DNA from: Brevibacillus fortis
Lineage (GTDB): Bacteria > Bacillota > Bacilli > Brevibacillales > Brevibacillaceae
Direction of reading: 5' to 3'
Length of the DNA: 64,000 bases
Assembly (NCBI RefSeq): GCF_003013395.1
Contig: NZ_PXZM01000045.1
Span: 1 to 64,000, forward strand
The notes below the pieces were generated by a model that did not search any database, was not told the origin of the DNA, and saw nothing but the letters and a program-made list of their open reading frames with translations. Shown one piece after another: positions 25,682-34,528 of the stretch; positions within the stretch are counted from its first letter, which is position 1, and every line of letters begins with the position of its first letter. The translations under genes and the position numbers were made by a program.

Positions 25682-25945
25682 CTACATCACCTGATAGTTC
25701 AAGTACCGTTGGCTGATGAACGAATGAAAATGATCGCTGAACGAGTCAGCATTTAAAAACGCATTGTAAGCGTAAGGAGTGACCCGACAGTAAACGACCT
25801 CGCGTCCATCGTGAAAACGGATGTAGAGGTGGCTTGCAGTCAGATCGTAGCGAGCAGCTCTGATCAATTTCGAATCCAGTTCTTTGTATGGAATTTCTGG
25901 AGGTTGATTCTGACGTGGCAGAAATTGGCGGAAATAAGATCGCAA
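25682..25945 (-). CDS. KTSC-domain protein
   Basis: The product is 87 aa. The core IRAARYDLTASHLYIRFHDGREVVYCRVTPYAYNAFLNADSFSDHFHSFI follows the KTSC domain pattern (a small domain of unknown function named for a lysyl-tRNA-synthetase C-terminal occurrence). A second in-frame overlap makes the exact start uncertain. Its role is unknown. Confidence 0.72.
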   Translation of the reverse strand: MRSYFRQFLPRQNQPPEIPYKELDSKLIRAARYDLTASHLYIRFHDGREVVYCRVTPYAYNAFLNADSFSDHFHSFISQRYLNYQVM

Positions 25946-25977
25946 TGTAGTGCAAACTCCTTTATCTAAAAATCGGG

Positions 25978-26103
25978 TTATCTATTTCTACGAGTCTTCA
26001 TTTTACGCAAAAATTTGGATTCGGAATACAAAAATAGCACACCGATTGCAAAATAGGCTAAGAGAACCGTATTCAGAATGAGCGTCGGAAAGTCGGCAAG
26101 CAT
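25978..26103 (-). CDS. 41-aa single-span membrane protein
   Basis: The ATG at 26103 lies behind AGGAGGCACTTAC. The peptide starts MLADFPTLILNTVLLAYFAI, spans the membrane once, and ends in a strongly basic tail (KFLRKMKTRRNR). It sits 32 bp upstream of the KTSC gene on the same strand and may share its transcript. No family is recognised. Confidence 0.6.
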   Translation of the reverse strand: MLADFPTLILNTVLLAYFAIGVLFLYSESKFLRKMKTRRNR

Positions 26104-26347
26104 GTAAGTGCCTCCTGTTTAAGAGAATGAAGTCACGAATTGAATGTAACCCGCTCCAAAAAAGTAAAAATATTCTTTTTGATTCGTACAATGGGCCTAG
26201 TATCTGTTTGCGTGTAGAAAAGAATGATCATCCGAAAGTATGTAGACTCATGAGAAACCTTGTCGAATATAGTCTATATTACCTATTTTATTATTGTCAA
26301 TAATTACATGGAACCAAAAATGCATTCCGTAAATTTCCTTGATGATT

Positions 26348-26366
26348 TACCTTGTATCACGAGGTA
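26348..26366 (+). promoter_or_regulatory. Putative PadR operator
   Basis: The inverted repeat TACCT-N9-AGGTA lies about 45 bp before the PadR start and overlaps the likely promoter (GATAAT at 26373 as a -10). A near copy of the same 20 bp (16 matches) lies before the large lipoprotein gene at 27556. The 300-bp stretch before it (26104-26347) has no gene. Confidence 0.6.
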
Positions 26367-26409
26367 TAGTGTGATAATCTCTAGGCATGTCACTGGGAGG
26401 AGTGCTTTT

Positions 26410-26736
26410 GTGAACAAGGAGCTGTTGAAAGGAAGCATCGATTTATTGCTTCTCTCTCTGATCGCACAAAAAGATCAGTACGGCTATGAATTAGCCAAGA
26501 AGATTCGAGAGAAGAGCAATGATCTGTATGAAATCGGTGAGGGCACACTATACCCAGCTTTGAAGCGACTGGAAACGCAAAAGGCCGTCGAGTCTTATTG
26601 GGGAGAAGCCAACGAAGGTGGACGCCGCAAGTATTACCGGATAACCAAGACAGGACAGGGACTTCTTCAAGATAAGATGAAGGATTGGCAGAGTCTAACC
26701 AGATTAGTCACGCTCTGTAACGAGGGAAGTGAGTAA
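26410..26736 (+). CDS. PadR-family transcriptional regulator
   Basis: The product is 108 aa. The winged-helix PadR core is clear: LKGSIDLLLLSLIAQKDQYGYELAKKIREKS, then GTLYPALKRLETQKAVESYWG and GGRRKYYRITKTGQ. The GTG at 26410 follows GGGAGGAG. The frame is open further upstream without a site. PadR proteins repress nearby genes and are relieved by small molecules or stress. It overlaps the next gene, a common PadR-HAAS membrane protein arrangement. Confidence 0.9.
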   Translation: MNKELLKGSIDLLLLSLIAQKDQYGYELAKKIREKSNDLYEIGEGTLYPALKRLETQKAVESYWGEANEGGRRKYYRITKTGQGLLQDKMKDWQSLTRLVTLCNEGSE

Positions 26737-26740
26737 TCTC

Positions 26741-27496
26741 GTGAAGTTCGAACAATACGCAGAGCAGGTTGTCAGTCACTTGCCGTGCTCCAAATGGGAA
26801 AAGCAAGATCTCAAGGATGAACTGCTGGATCATTTAAACAGTATGAAGGTAGAACTGATCGAAGAAGGCTACGGAGAACATGAAGCTGTCTCACAGACCA
26901 TTCAACGATTCGGTCCCATCGGGCAGATCAGAAGGCAGCTGTCCGAATCTCTACCCTTACTGGATAAATACATGCGCAAATGGTTCATGCTCTTGTTCTA
27001 CTTGTATGTCTCCATCGCCAGCTATCTCCTGTTATTGTCTCCTGACCGCTGGAGGCGTAGAGCATTTTCAGTGGAGTGGAAACAAAGGATGATCGAGTAC
27101 GGTGTCCCGCAATATACCCATCTGTTTCAAAACGCAAAACCTTTTCAAACGCTGTCAGATTACATTTTTCATTACGACAACTACAGCTTTGGCACAATCA
27201 TGTACAATTTGGTTGGAAATATCGCGGTGTTCGTACCGCTCGGCTTTTTCCTGCCATTGCTTTTCGTGTCCTTTCAAAACATGCATCGGGTGTTTTTTCT
27301 CACGCTTGGTGCCAGCCTGGTGATCGAAATGCTGCAATTTTTGTTTGCTCTAGGCAGCATTGATGTCGATGATCTGCTGCTGAATGGACTCGGAGGATTG
27401 GTGGGTTACGGGCTGTTTCGAGTAGGAACATCTATGATGGACAGATACCGCCGGAAGATACAATCTGATGATGATCTGACTGCGACACCGTCTTAA
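26741..27496 (+). CDS. HAAS-VanZ fusion membrane protein
   Basis: The product is 251 aa. Residues 1-75 form a charged HAAS/DUF1700-like cytoplasmic domain (KQDLKDELLDHLNS, EAVSQTIQRFGPIGQI), which usually accompanies PadR regulators. The remainder has about four spans with a VanZ core (NLVGNIAVFVPLGFFLPLLF, IEMLQFLFALGSIDVDDLLLNGLGG). VanZ proteins are linked to low-level glycopeptide and envelope-stress tolerance. Start 26741 (GTG) is preferred by spacing; GTG 26729 overlaps the PadR stop and is possible. Confidence 0.82.
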   Translation: MKFEQYAEQVVSHLPCSKWEKQDLKDELLDHLNSMKVELIEEGYGEHEAVSQTIQRFGPIGQIRRQLSESLPLLDKYMRKWFMLLFYLYVSIASYLLLLSPDRWRRRAFSVEWKQRMIEYGVPQYTHLFQNAKPFQTLSDYIFHYDNYSFGTIMYNLVGNIAVFVPLGFFLPLLFVSFQNMHRVFFLTLGASLVIEMLQFLFALGSIDVDDLLLNGLGGLVGYGLFRVGTSMMDRYRRKIQSDDDLTATPS

Positions 27497-27503
27497 TCCC
27501 AAT

Positions 27504-27556
27504 AGAAGAGTCGAAAAGAAGAGTGCTTCCTTTTCTTTCGGCTTCTCATATTTTTT
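27504..27556 (+). terminator. Terminator-like hairpin after VanZ gene
   Basis: AGAAG / CTTCT, TCGAAA / TTTCG and GAAG / CTTC arms form an interrupted long stem followed by CATATTTTTT. It is imperfect but well placed. Confidence 0.55.
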
Positions 27557-27575
27557 AACATCGTATTACGAGGTA
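27556..27575 (+). promoter_or_regulatory. Second PadR-site-like sequence
   Basis: GTATTACGAGGTA here resembles GTATCACGAGGTA before the PadR gene; 16 of 20 positions agree. It lies about 30 bp before the lipoprotein gene, so that gene may belong to the same regulon. Confidence 0.45.
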
Positions 27576-27602
27576 CATAGTTGTTCGACAGAGGAGGAAA
27601 AG

Positions 27603-29933
27603 ATGAAAAAATCAACGTGTTTACTCATTTCATTAACACTTATGCTTCAGATGGTCGTGGGCTGCGAGAATAGTAGTGCAGCTAAGCAGGGGAGCGGACA
27701 GACTGGACAGCCAGTCAAGCAACAGGAGCGCATCTATCAGTATTCGGCTTTTTCTTTTGACGTGAAACCAGAGACCTTCGAAGTTTTTGTGGAAAAGGAA
27801 GGGGTCAAAGAACGAGCATCCGAACCAATGGCGCCGCGCAAGGTGACGAACCTACATAAAGGGGAAAAGGAGATGACCTGGAGCTATCCAGACGAAAAGC
27901 TGGATGTGTCCATCAAAAAAGAAGAGGATCATTTGCAGATTACCCTGACCTCGACCGGAGCGGAGAGCTTTTCTTGGCCAATCGTAAAAGGACCGAGCTA
28001 CATGCTGCCGATCGGCGAAGGGAAGTGGATTCCTGCTGACGACAAGCAGTGGCAAGCTTTCTATAAGGACGAGAGCCTGACCTTTGCCGAGTCTTTCTCC
28101 ATGCGCTTTTTTGCTGTGAACAAAAGCAAGTACGCACTGATGTACGTCGCTGACAACTTGTTTAACAATACCGTGGATTTTAAGGTTGATCCGGCGCTTT
28201 CCTTTGCGTTCACACACGAATTCCCATCGGTGAATCCGGACAAGACGTACGGCTTCCGCTTGTATGTGACAGACAATGACCCTGTGAGCATAGCAGGCGT
28301 ATACAAAAATTACGTGAAACAAAACGGAGAACTGCTGACGCTGGCCGAAAAAGCCAAAGCCAACCCGGACGTAGAAAAGCTGTATGGCGCTCCGCATTTC
28401 TATGTTTGGAACAAGAGCTTTTTGTCAGAAGCCGATGTGAAATGGAATGCTTTGAAAAACAAGCTGAATGAGAGCTTCATTGAATGGATGGCGCATATTT
28501 TGACCAACAACGGAGCAGATGGAAAAGAGAGCATACAGCAGTTTAGAGAGATCAAAAAGCAGGATTACGTCGCGGCCTACCAGAAGAAGGCGATTCTCGG
28601 CGGTTTCAACTATGCCTTGCGTTCGCCTGCGTTCTACAATCCAAAGCTATTTACGAATATCGACGCGAAGTCTCAAGAACTGATTGCCAAAGGGATTGAC
28701 ACACTGAATGAATCACAGTTGTATGACTTGAACAAACGACTGCTAAAAAGTGTGTTGCAGGAGGTAGTTCCGCCGGTAGAAAAATGGGGAAATGCGGACT
28801 CGACAGATTTGCTAAAAGACATGAAAGCCGCTGGAATCGACCATGCATGGCTGGGATTGCCAGATTGGACTGCCGCTTATATGAAGCCGGAATTCATCCA
28901 GCAAGCAAATGACACGGGTTATTTGATTGCCAGCTACGATTCCTACCATTCCATTCACAAGGATGAAAACCCGGATTGGAATACGGCGATTTTCGCGGAT
29001 AAGAGCTTGTATGAGAATGCTACGATAGCGAAGAAAAACGGAGAAAAGAAGGGCGGGTTCCTGCAACAAGGCCGCTTGCTCAATCCGACCTTGTCGCTGC
29101 CTAGCGTGAAGCAGCGTATGGATGAAATCATGAGTAATGATGTGGCGTTCAACTCGTGGTTTATCGACGTGGATGCGGCAGGCGATTTTAACGATGACTA
29201 CACGCCGGAGCATCCAACAACACAGGCCCAGGATATGAAGGCGAAGCTTGCGAGAATGGATTACATTCGGGATGAAAAGAAGTTGGTCATCGGTTCCGAG
29301 ACAGGTAATGACTTCGCTAGCACAAATATCGCGTATGCGCATGGAATTGAGACGCCTGTGATCAAATGGGCAGATCCGGACATGCGCAAAAACAAGACGA
29401 GCCCGTATTATGTCGGAGGGTATTGGTCTCCGGCGGGTGATATTCCTGAGAGATACGCGAAGCAGGTTCCGATCAAGGAAGAATACCGACATGTGTATAT
29501 CGATCCTGCCTATTCATTGCCGCTGTACAAGCTGGTGTACAACGATTCCGTTATCACTAGCCATCATTGGGAGTGGAGCAGCCTGAAGATCAAGGACGAA
29601 GTAGGAACGCGGATGTTAAAAGAGCTCCTCTACAACGTTCCACCACTTTATCATCTGGACCGTAAGATGTGGGATACCAATCAAGACCTGATCCTGAACT
29701 ATTTGAAGGTGTGGTCACCGTTCCATAAAAAAGCCGTGCAACGTGAGATGACGGATTTTCAAATGCTGACCCCTGACAGGCTGGTACAAAAGACGTCCTA
29801 CGGGGATGACATGCATGTCATTGCGAATTTTTCACAGCAAGATTTTACGTACGAGAGTCAAGTGGTGAAGGCTAGATCAGCTCTAATCATCAACGGTAAC
29901 GATATCCAGAACTTCCTTGCCCCTGCGCAGTAG
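27603..29933 (+). CDS. Large lipoprotein, putative glycoside hydrolase
   Basis: The product is 776 aa. It has a type-II signal peptide with lipobox VVGC (Cys23 region) and a Gln/Gly-rich linker. The C-terminal 400 residues look like a TIM-barrel hydrolase: FNSWFIDVDAAGDFNDDY and KKLVIGSETGNDF contain candidate acids, followed by SHHWEWSSLKIKDE. I cannot name a GH family; DUF5696- or GH101-like relatives are possible. GAGGAAAAG precedes the ATG. It is exposed on the outer face of the membrane and probably degrades a polysaccharide or wall polymer. Confidence 0.6.
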   Translation: MKKSTCLLISLTLMLQMVVGCENSSAAKQGSGQTGQPVKQQERIYQYSAFSFDVKPETFEVFVEKEGVKERASEPMAPRKVTNLHKGEKEMTWSYPDEKLDVSIKKEEDHLQITLTSTGAESFSWPIVKGPSYMLPIGEGKWIPADDKQWQAFYKDESLTFAESFSMRFFAVNKSKYALMYVADNLFNNTVDFKVDPALSFAFTHEFPSVNPDKTYGFRLYVTDNDPVSIAGVYKNYVKQNGELLTLAEKAKANPDVEKLYGAPHFYVWNKSFLSEADVKWNALKNKLNESFIEWMAHILTNNGADGKESIQQFREIKKQDYVAAYQKKAILGGFNYALRSPAFYNPKLFTNIDAKSQELIAKGIDTLNESQLYDLNKRLLKSVLQEVVPPVEKWGNADSTDLLKDMKAAGIDHAWLGLPDWTAAYMKPEFIQQANDTGYLIASYDSYHSIHKDENPDWNTAIFADKSLYENATIAKKNGEKKGGFLQQGRLLNPTLSLPSVKQRMDEIMSNDVAFNSWFIDVDAAGDFNDDYTPEHPTTQAQDMKAKLARMDYIRDEKKLVIGSETGNDFASTNIAYAHGIETPVIKWADPDMRKNKTSPYYVGGYWSPAGDIPERYAKQVPIKEEYRHVYIDPAYSLPLYKLVYNDSVITSHHWEWSSLKIKDEVGTRMLKELLYNVPPLYHLDRKMWDTNQDLILNYLKVWSPFHKKAVQREMTDFQMLTPDRLVQKTSYGDDMHVIANFSQQDFTYESQVVKARSALIINGNDIQNFLAPAQ

Positions 29934-29943
29934 GAACGAATTG

Positions 29944-29981
29944 AAAAAGGCTGTCCGCGAAAATGAAGCGGCAGCCTTTTT
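29944..29981. terminator. Bidirectional terminator
   Basis: AAAAAGGCTGTCCGC pairs with GCGGCAGCCTTTTT (one mismatch). It serves both the lipoprotein gene and the convergent lysR. Confidence 0.85.
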
Positions 29982-29984
29982 CTA

Positions 29985-30911
29985 CTATGGAGTGGGTGGG
30001 TATTTCTTGCTTTTCAAATCGTATTGGAGTCGATTGATAAAGTTCATCGAAATACGAGAATAATGCCGTTCCTCCGAGCGTACCCAGCCAAAATAGATAG
30101 GTTGCTGATAAGGAATATCCAAATTAAGCGTGATTGAATCAGAGTCTTGCAAATGAGGTTCATGAACAAAAGAGTAGTCCAGTCCGATGGTTACGGCGAG
30201 ATTTTGCCGGATTGCATTGCGGAGCGCTTCTGTGTTGTTCGTTGTAAACAAAATGTCGACGGGACCATAAGTAGCGGAAAAATCCTCTACGAACCATTTG
30301 ACATAGTCGTCGTTGTACAGGACGAAGGATTGCTGGCGAAGCTCTTCAGGTGTGACGGAATCCTGGTAGGCAAGTGGCGAGTTTTTGCCTACACCTACGA
30401 CCATTTTTCCCTCTAGCAACTGTTCGAACACCAAGCCTAGGCCCTCGCTCTTTTTGAGCAGGTTCTCGTGGATAATGACCAGACCAATGTCCAGTTTGTC
30501 CTGAAGAATGTCCTCTAATATTTCCTGTGTGCCTTTTTCTGCAATTTCGGTACGGATGTGAGGATAATCTTTTTTAAAGCTCGCGACGGCATCGACCAGT
30601 AAGTTCATGGGACCGGGTATCGTGGCGAGTCTCAGCTCTCCAGTTAATGTGTTTGTATAGTTTTGTGCTTCTTCCCAGATCTCCTGGATCTTGCCCAAGG
30701 CTTCGAACGCTTTTTTGATGATGATACGCCCTTCAGGGGTCGGTAATGCTCCAAGACGCGAGCGTGTAAAAAGGGCAACGCCCAGCTCTGCTTCCAGACT
30801 GGAGAGCGACTGGCTGATGGCGGAGAGGGTCACATGCTTGTTCTGAGCAGCTTTGGTCAAGGAGCCTGCCTTCGCTATTTCTACGATATATTCCAGTTGT
30901 TCCAAATGCAT
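29985..30911 (-). CDS. LysR-family transcriptional regulator
   Basis: The product is 308 aa. The N-terminal wHTH MHLEQLEYIVEIAKAGSLTKAAQNKHVTLSAISQSLSSLE is typical, followed by a type-2 periplasmic-binding effector domain. It is transcribed divergently from two short-chain dehydrogenase genes across a 136-bp gap, so these are its likely targets. The effector is unknown. Confidence 0.92.
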   Translation of the reverse strand: MHLEQLEYIVEIAKAGSLTKAAQNKHVTLSAISQSLSSLEAELGVALFTRSRLGALPTPEGRIIIKKAFEALGKIQEIWEEAQNYTNTLTGELRLATIPGPMNLLVDAVASFKKDYPHIRTEIAEKGTQEILEDILQDKLDIGLVIIHENLLKKSEGLGLVFEQLLEGKMVVGVGKNSPLAYQDSVTPEELRQQSFVLYNDDYVKWFVEDFSATYGPVDILFTTNNTEALRNAIRQNLAVTIGLDYSFVHEPHLQDSDSITLNLDIPYQQPIYFGWVRSEERHYSRISMNFINRLQYDLKSKKYPPTP

Positions 30912-31047
30912 GTGGTATCATCACATCCTTTAGTCGTGCTTAAGGAAGGGTAAGTATGTTTACATATTTTTAAATATAAAAGAGTCCTATAATGAAAGCA
31001 AGGCAAGAGATCAGGTACAAAAGACGTGACAAATGGAGGCGTTTACA

Positions 31048-31803
31048 ATGGCGAGACTCGAAGGGAAAGTAGCGATTATTACTGGTGGCGGAACAGGAAT
31101 CGGGAAAACAACGGCGATTCGTTTTGCCAAGGAAGGTGCGAAAGTAATCGTTACTGACATTAATCTGGACAGTGCCTCTCAGACGGTAGTGGAAATCAAG
31201 GAAGCGGGTGGAGAAGCCATCGCGATTGCGCATGATGTAAGCCGTGAAGAGCAATGGCAGCAAGTAGTGGCAGCCACCTTGGAACAATACGAGAAAGTGG
31301 ATATCCTATTCAACAATGCAGGCATTTATATCATTAAACCGCTGGCGGAGATTACCGTGGAAGAATGGAATCGTCTCATGGCGATTAACGTTACCGGTGT
31401 CTTTTTGGGAATGAAGCATGTGATGCCACTTATGGCAAAACAACAAGGTGGCTCTGTCATCAATGCCTCTTCCATCGCCGGACTTTTTGGTGCGCCAGGT
31501 CACATATTGTACGGAGCGAGCAAGGGAGCGGTTCGCATCATGACGAAGGATGCGGCTATGGAGTATGCGGCACACGGTGTACGCGTGAACTCGATTCACC
31601 CTGGCTATATTGATACAAACATGGTGTCTTATGCTTCGGAGACGACTAAGCATTCCAAAGCAGAGCTGGCACAGGCTGCTCCAACAGGTCGACTCGGTAC
31701 TGTCGAGGATGTAGCCAATATGGTGCTGTTCCTCGCTTCTGACGAGTCCTCCCATGTCACAGGGGCGGAATTCGTCATCGATGGCGGCGCAACAGCACGA
31801 TAA
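31048..31803 (+). CDS. SDR-family oxidoreductase
   Basis: The product is 251 aa. It has the NAD(P) motif TGGGTGIGK, the structural NNAG, the catalytic Ser in INASSIAG and YGASK. The Asp of TDINLDSA after beta-2 suggests NAD(H). ATG 31048 follows TGGAGG; the upstream ATG at 31033 overlaps it. It is probably co-transcribed with the next SDR and controlled by the divergent LysR. The substrate is an unknown alcohol or ketone. Confidence 0.9.
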   Translation: MARLEGKVAIITGGGTGIGKTTAIRFAKEGAKVIVTDINLDSASQTVVEIKEAGGEAIAIAHDVSREEQWQQVVAATLEQYEKVDILFNNAGIYIIKPLAEITVEEWNRLMAINVTGVFLGMKHVMPLMAKQQGGSVINASSIAGLFGAPGHILYGASKGAVRIMTKDAAMEYAAHGVRVNSIHPGYIDTNMVSYASETTKHSKAELAQAAPTGRLGTVEDVANMVLFLASDESSHVTGAEFVIDGGATAR

Positions 31804-31843
31804 AACGTTACGAATACCATTTTGGTAATAGGAGGAGTTATCT

Positions 31844-32587
31844 ATGAGACTGGAAAATAAAGTAGCGATCGTAACAGGTGGAGCAAGTGGAATCGGTGAA
31901 ACGACCGTCCGTCTCTTCGCAAAAGAAGGAGCAAAAGTAGTGATTGCTGACTTCTCTCCACGTGGAAATGAATTGGCGGAAGAGCTGGGTCAAGCAGGCT
32001 TCGATGCGTTGTTCGTAAAAACGGACGTAACGAAAGAAGACGAAGTGAAAAACATGGTAAGCGCCACTGTAGAAAAGTTCGGAAAGGTAGACGTTTTGTT
32101 TGCCAATGCAGGAATCGCGAAAGACGCACCAGGTCATCTGTTGAGCATGGATGACTGGCAAAGAACGATTGATATTAATCTGACCGGCGTGTTCTTGTGT
32201 GATAAATACGTCATCGAGCAAATGTTGGCGCAAGGAACTGGCGGAGCGATTGTCAACTGCGGCTCGATCCATAGCCATGCTGGAAAAGCAGGTGTGACGG
32301 CATACTCCTCCGCAAAAGGTGGCGTGAAGCTTTTGACCCAGACACTGGGACTTACGTATGCCAAGCAAGGGATTCGCGTAAATGCGGTCTGCCCGGGCTA
32401 TATTGACACGCCGCTGATCGCTGGTCGAGATGAAGCCTTAAACGAGCACCTGATTGGATTGCACCCGATGGGACGCTTGGGTAAACCAGAAGAAGTCGCC
32501 AAGGCTGTTCTGTTCCTTGCTAGCGATGATGCTTCCTTCGTCACAGGGACAAGCCTGCTGGTCGACGGCGGATATACCGCGCAATAA
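31844..32587 (+). CDS. SDR-family oxidoreductase
   Basis: The product is 247 aa. It carries TGGASGIGE, a modified NAG (FANAGIA), catalytic Ser in NCGSIHSH and YSSAK, and ends with the SDR motif TGTSLLVDGGYTA. The Asp in IADFSPRG suggests NAD preference. GGAGGAG precedes the ATG, 40 bp after the previous SDR. The two are about 45% similar by eye and may be a duplicated pair with related substrates. Confidence 0.9.
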   Translation: MRLENKVAIVTGGASGIGETTVRLFAKEGAKVVIADFSPRGNELAEELGQAGFDALFVKTDVTKEDEVKNMVSATVEKFGKVDVLFANAGIAKDAPGHLLSMDDWQRTIDINLTGVFLCDKYVIEQMLAQGTGGAIVNCGSIHSHAGKAGVTAYSSAKGGVKLLTQTLGLTYAKQGIRVNAVCPGYIDTPLIAGRDEALNEHLIGLHPMGRLGKPEEVAKAVLFLASDDASFVTGTSLLVDGGYTAQ

Positions 32588-32593
32588 AAAGGT

Positions 32594-32637
32594 CTTCTCC
32601 TCGCGTAGATGTGTCTACTCGGGGAGATTTTTTTTGG
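32594..32637 (+). terminator. Terminator after SDR pair
   Basis: TCTCC...GTAGA / TCTAC...GGAGA arms close around TGTG, followed by eight T. Confidence 0.88.
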
Positions 32638-32739
32638 CAAGACCACATCGGACAGATGCCCTCAACGATCGTCCAAGCGGGCGCAAAACCGTTCGAATAA
32701 GATGGGAATAAGCCATTACGCAACGGGGAGGGAGGAGTT

Positions 32740-33018
32740 TTGCCGACTTTTGTGGGCACGGTGACCATTACCAATAATGTCGGAAACATCAACTTTGGCG
32801 ATACGGCAAACAACTCTCCGAAAAGCGTAACCAAAGCGTTTTCTGGTTCGGGTGGAAACAATAGCGGCAACGTAGTGAAGGTCATCAATGAAAATAGCCA
32901 AACCAATACATGGGTGGGTTCAGGTGCCGCTGGAATGAAGACTGTGAAGACAATAAAGACAATAAAGACAAAGAAACGGGTCCGTCGTGCAGCCCGAAAA
33001 GGCAAAAAGAAAAAGTAG
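32740..33018 (+). CDS. GerPA/PF-like spore germination protein with basic tail
   Basis: The product is 92 aa. Residues 1-60 match the gerPA/gerPF family (MPTFVGTVTITNNVGNINFGD, then SPKSVTKAFSGSGGNNSGN), small spore proteins needed for germinant access through the coat. The start is TTG at 32740 behind a strong GGGAGGGAGGAG. Unlike typical members it ends in a Lys/Arg-rich, Thr-containing tail of about 26 residues (KTVKTIKTIKTKKRVRRAAR...). It is a single gene outside any gerP cluster. Confidence 0.82.
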   Translation: MPTFVGTVTITNNVGNINFGDTANNSPKSVTKAFSGSGGNNSGNVVKVINENSQTNTWVGSGAAGMKTVKTIKTIKTKKRVRRAARKGKKKK

Positions 33019-33142
33019 CCTTGAAAAAGGCGCGTGAGAGAGTGGACAAGCTCTACAATAGAATTGAGATTAAGACTATTGCGAATTTATCGGAATTGAG
33101 ATAAAAAAAATGAAAGACGATCGCAGAAAGGAAGCAAACCAG

Positions 33143-34288
33143 ATGACGAAAACAAACGAGGAATCACTCTTATTTACTCGTGTGAACAAGGACACACAGG
33201 CGCTGCCCATTTCCATTGAGGATTGGGAGAAAAAGGCGCGAGAGGTTTTGCCGGATGGGCCATTTGACTACGTTGCCGGGGGATCAGGGGCAGAAGAAAC
33301 ACTGGTAGAAAACCGGGTAGCATTTTCCCGTTGGGCAATCATTCCACGGATGATGCGGGATGTGACGAATCGGACGCTTGGTATTTCGATGTACAATCAA
33401 GCGTTGCGCACACCGATCTTCTTGGCTCCTGTTGGCATGCAGACGATTTCACATCCGGATGGAGAGCTGGCATCTGCCATGGCGGCAGCAGCAGCCGGAG
33501 TGCCGTTCGTAGCCAGTACGGTGTCCGCTCACTCGCTCGAACAGATTGCCGAAGTGATGGGGGATGCCTATCGCTGGTTCCAGCTCTATTGGTCGAATGA
33601 TCGAGAGGTTTCTGCGAGCATGGTCAGACGAGCGGAAAAGTCTGGCTATTCTGCCATTGTCCTCACGGTAGATACCGTCATGCTAGGGTGGAAGCGCAGA
33701 GACTTCCGCAACGGGTATTCGCCACTGCGCGAAGGAAGAGGGTTGGCGAATTATTTGACAGACCCTGTTTTTTGCTCGCGACTCCCCGAGGTAACACCGG
33801 AGAATGCAGTGGAGGAAGTGTTGAAAAACATTTATCATCCAGCGCTGAACTGGAACGATATCGCTTTTTTGCGTGAGCATACTCGTCTACCGATTCTGGT
33901 AAAAGGCATTTTGCATCCGGATGATGCAAGACTTGCCTTAGAATATGGCGTAGATGGAATCATCGTCTCCAATCACGGTGGGCGGCAGATGGATGGCGCC
34001 ATTTCTACGCTGGATGCGTTGCCAGCGATCGCCGAGGTAGTAGCCGGCAAGATCCCTGTCTTGCTCGACAGTGGCGTGCGTACAGGAGCAGATGTCGTTA
34101 AAGCGATTGCTTTAGGTGCCGATGCCATCCTGATTGGACGCCCCTTCTTGTATGGACTGGCTGTTGCCGGAGAGCAGGGCGTAGCGAGTGTTTTAGATAC
34201 ACTCATCCATGAATTTGACGTCGCGATGGCGCTGTCTGGCAGCAATTCTGTCGCAGACCTCAATCGCAGCATTCTTGCTCGCTTGTAA
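33143..34288 (+). CDS. FMN-dependent alpha-hydroxy-acid oxidase/dehydrogenase
   Basis: The product is 381 aa. It has the fold of glycolate oxidase and lactate monooxygenase: FDYVAGGSGAEETL, LAPVGMQTISHPDGE, the FMN/substrate motif SNHGGRQMDGA and the phosphate-binding GVRTGADVVKAIALGADAILIGRPFLYG. It oxidises a 2-hydroxy acid such as L-lactate. ATG 33143 follows AAAGGAAGC. An upstream in-frame start at 33110 lacks a site. Confidence 0.87.
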   Translation: MTKTNEESLLFTRVNKDTQALPISIEDWEKKAREVLPDGPFDYVAGGSGAEETLVENRVAFSRWAIIPRMMRDVTNRTLGISMYNQALRTPIFLAPVGMQTISHPDGELASAMAAAAAGVPFVASTVSAHSLEQIAEVMGDAYRWFQLYWSNDREVSASMVRRAEKSGYSAIVLTVDTVMLGWKRRDFRNGYSPLREGRGLANYLTDPVFCSRLPEVTPENAVEEVLKNIYHPALNWNDIAFLREHTRLPILVKGILHPDDARLALEYGVDGIIVSNHGGRQMDGAISTLDALPAIAEVVAGKIPVLLDSGVRTGADVVKAIALGADAILIGRPFLYGLAVAGEQGVASVLDTLIHEFDVAMALSGSNSVADLNRSILARL

Positions 34289-34324
34289 GGGAAGGTACCC
34301 GGTTATATCCATTGTTGAAAAAAG

Positions 34325-34359
34325 TGAGCCAGGCTACGTGCACTGGTTCATTTTTTTTG
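34325..34359 (+). terminator. Terminator after hydroxy-acid oxidase
   Basis: TGAGCCAG / CTGGTTCA arms (one wobble) are followed by eight T. Confidence 0.85.
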
Positions 34360-34468
34360 TATGAACCCCGTAAGAAGTTTGCAAAAATGTTGTTTCTACC
34401 GCAGCTGTTGTCGTTGAACTTTCGGAAAAACATGGTAAAATGGGACGAACTTGTATTCAGAACGTTAC

Positions 34469-34496
34469 GATCCTTCTGTAAGGATCATTTTTTTTG
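34469..34496 (+). terminator. Hairpin plus T-run before PAS-GGDEF-EAL gene
   Basis: GATCCTT / AAGGATC, a perfect 7-bp stem, is followed by A and nine T. It lies about 32 bp before the start codon, so it may be a leader attenuator or a second terminator. Confidence 0.7.
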
Positions 34497-34528
34497 ACTG
34501 TATTCGAAAGTATAAACAGGAGATTGAA

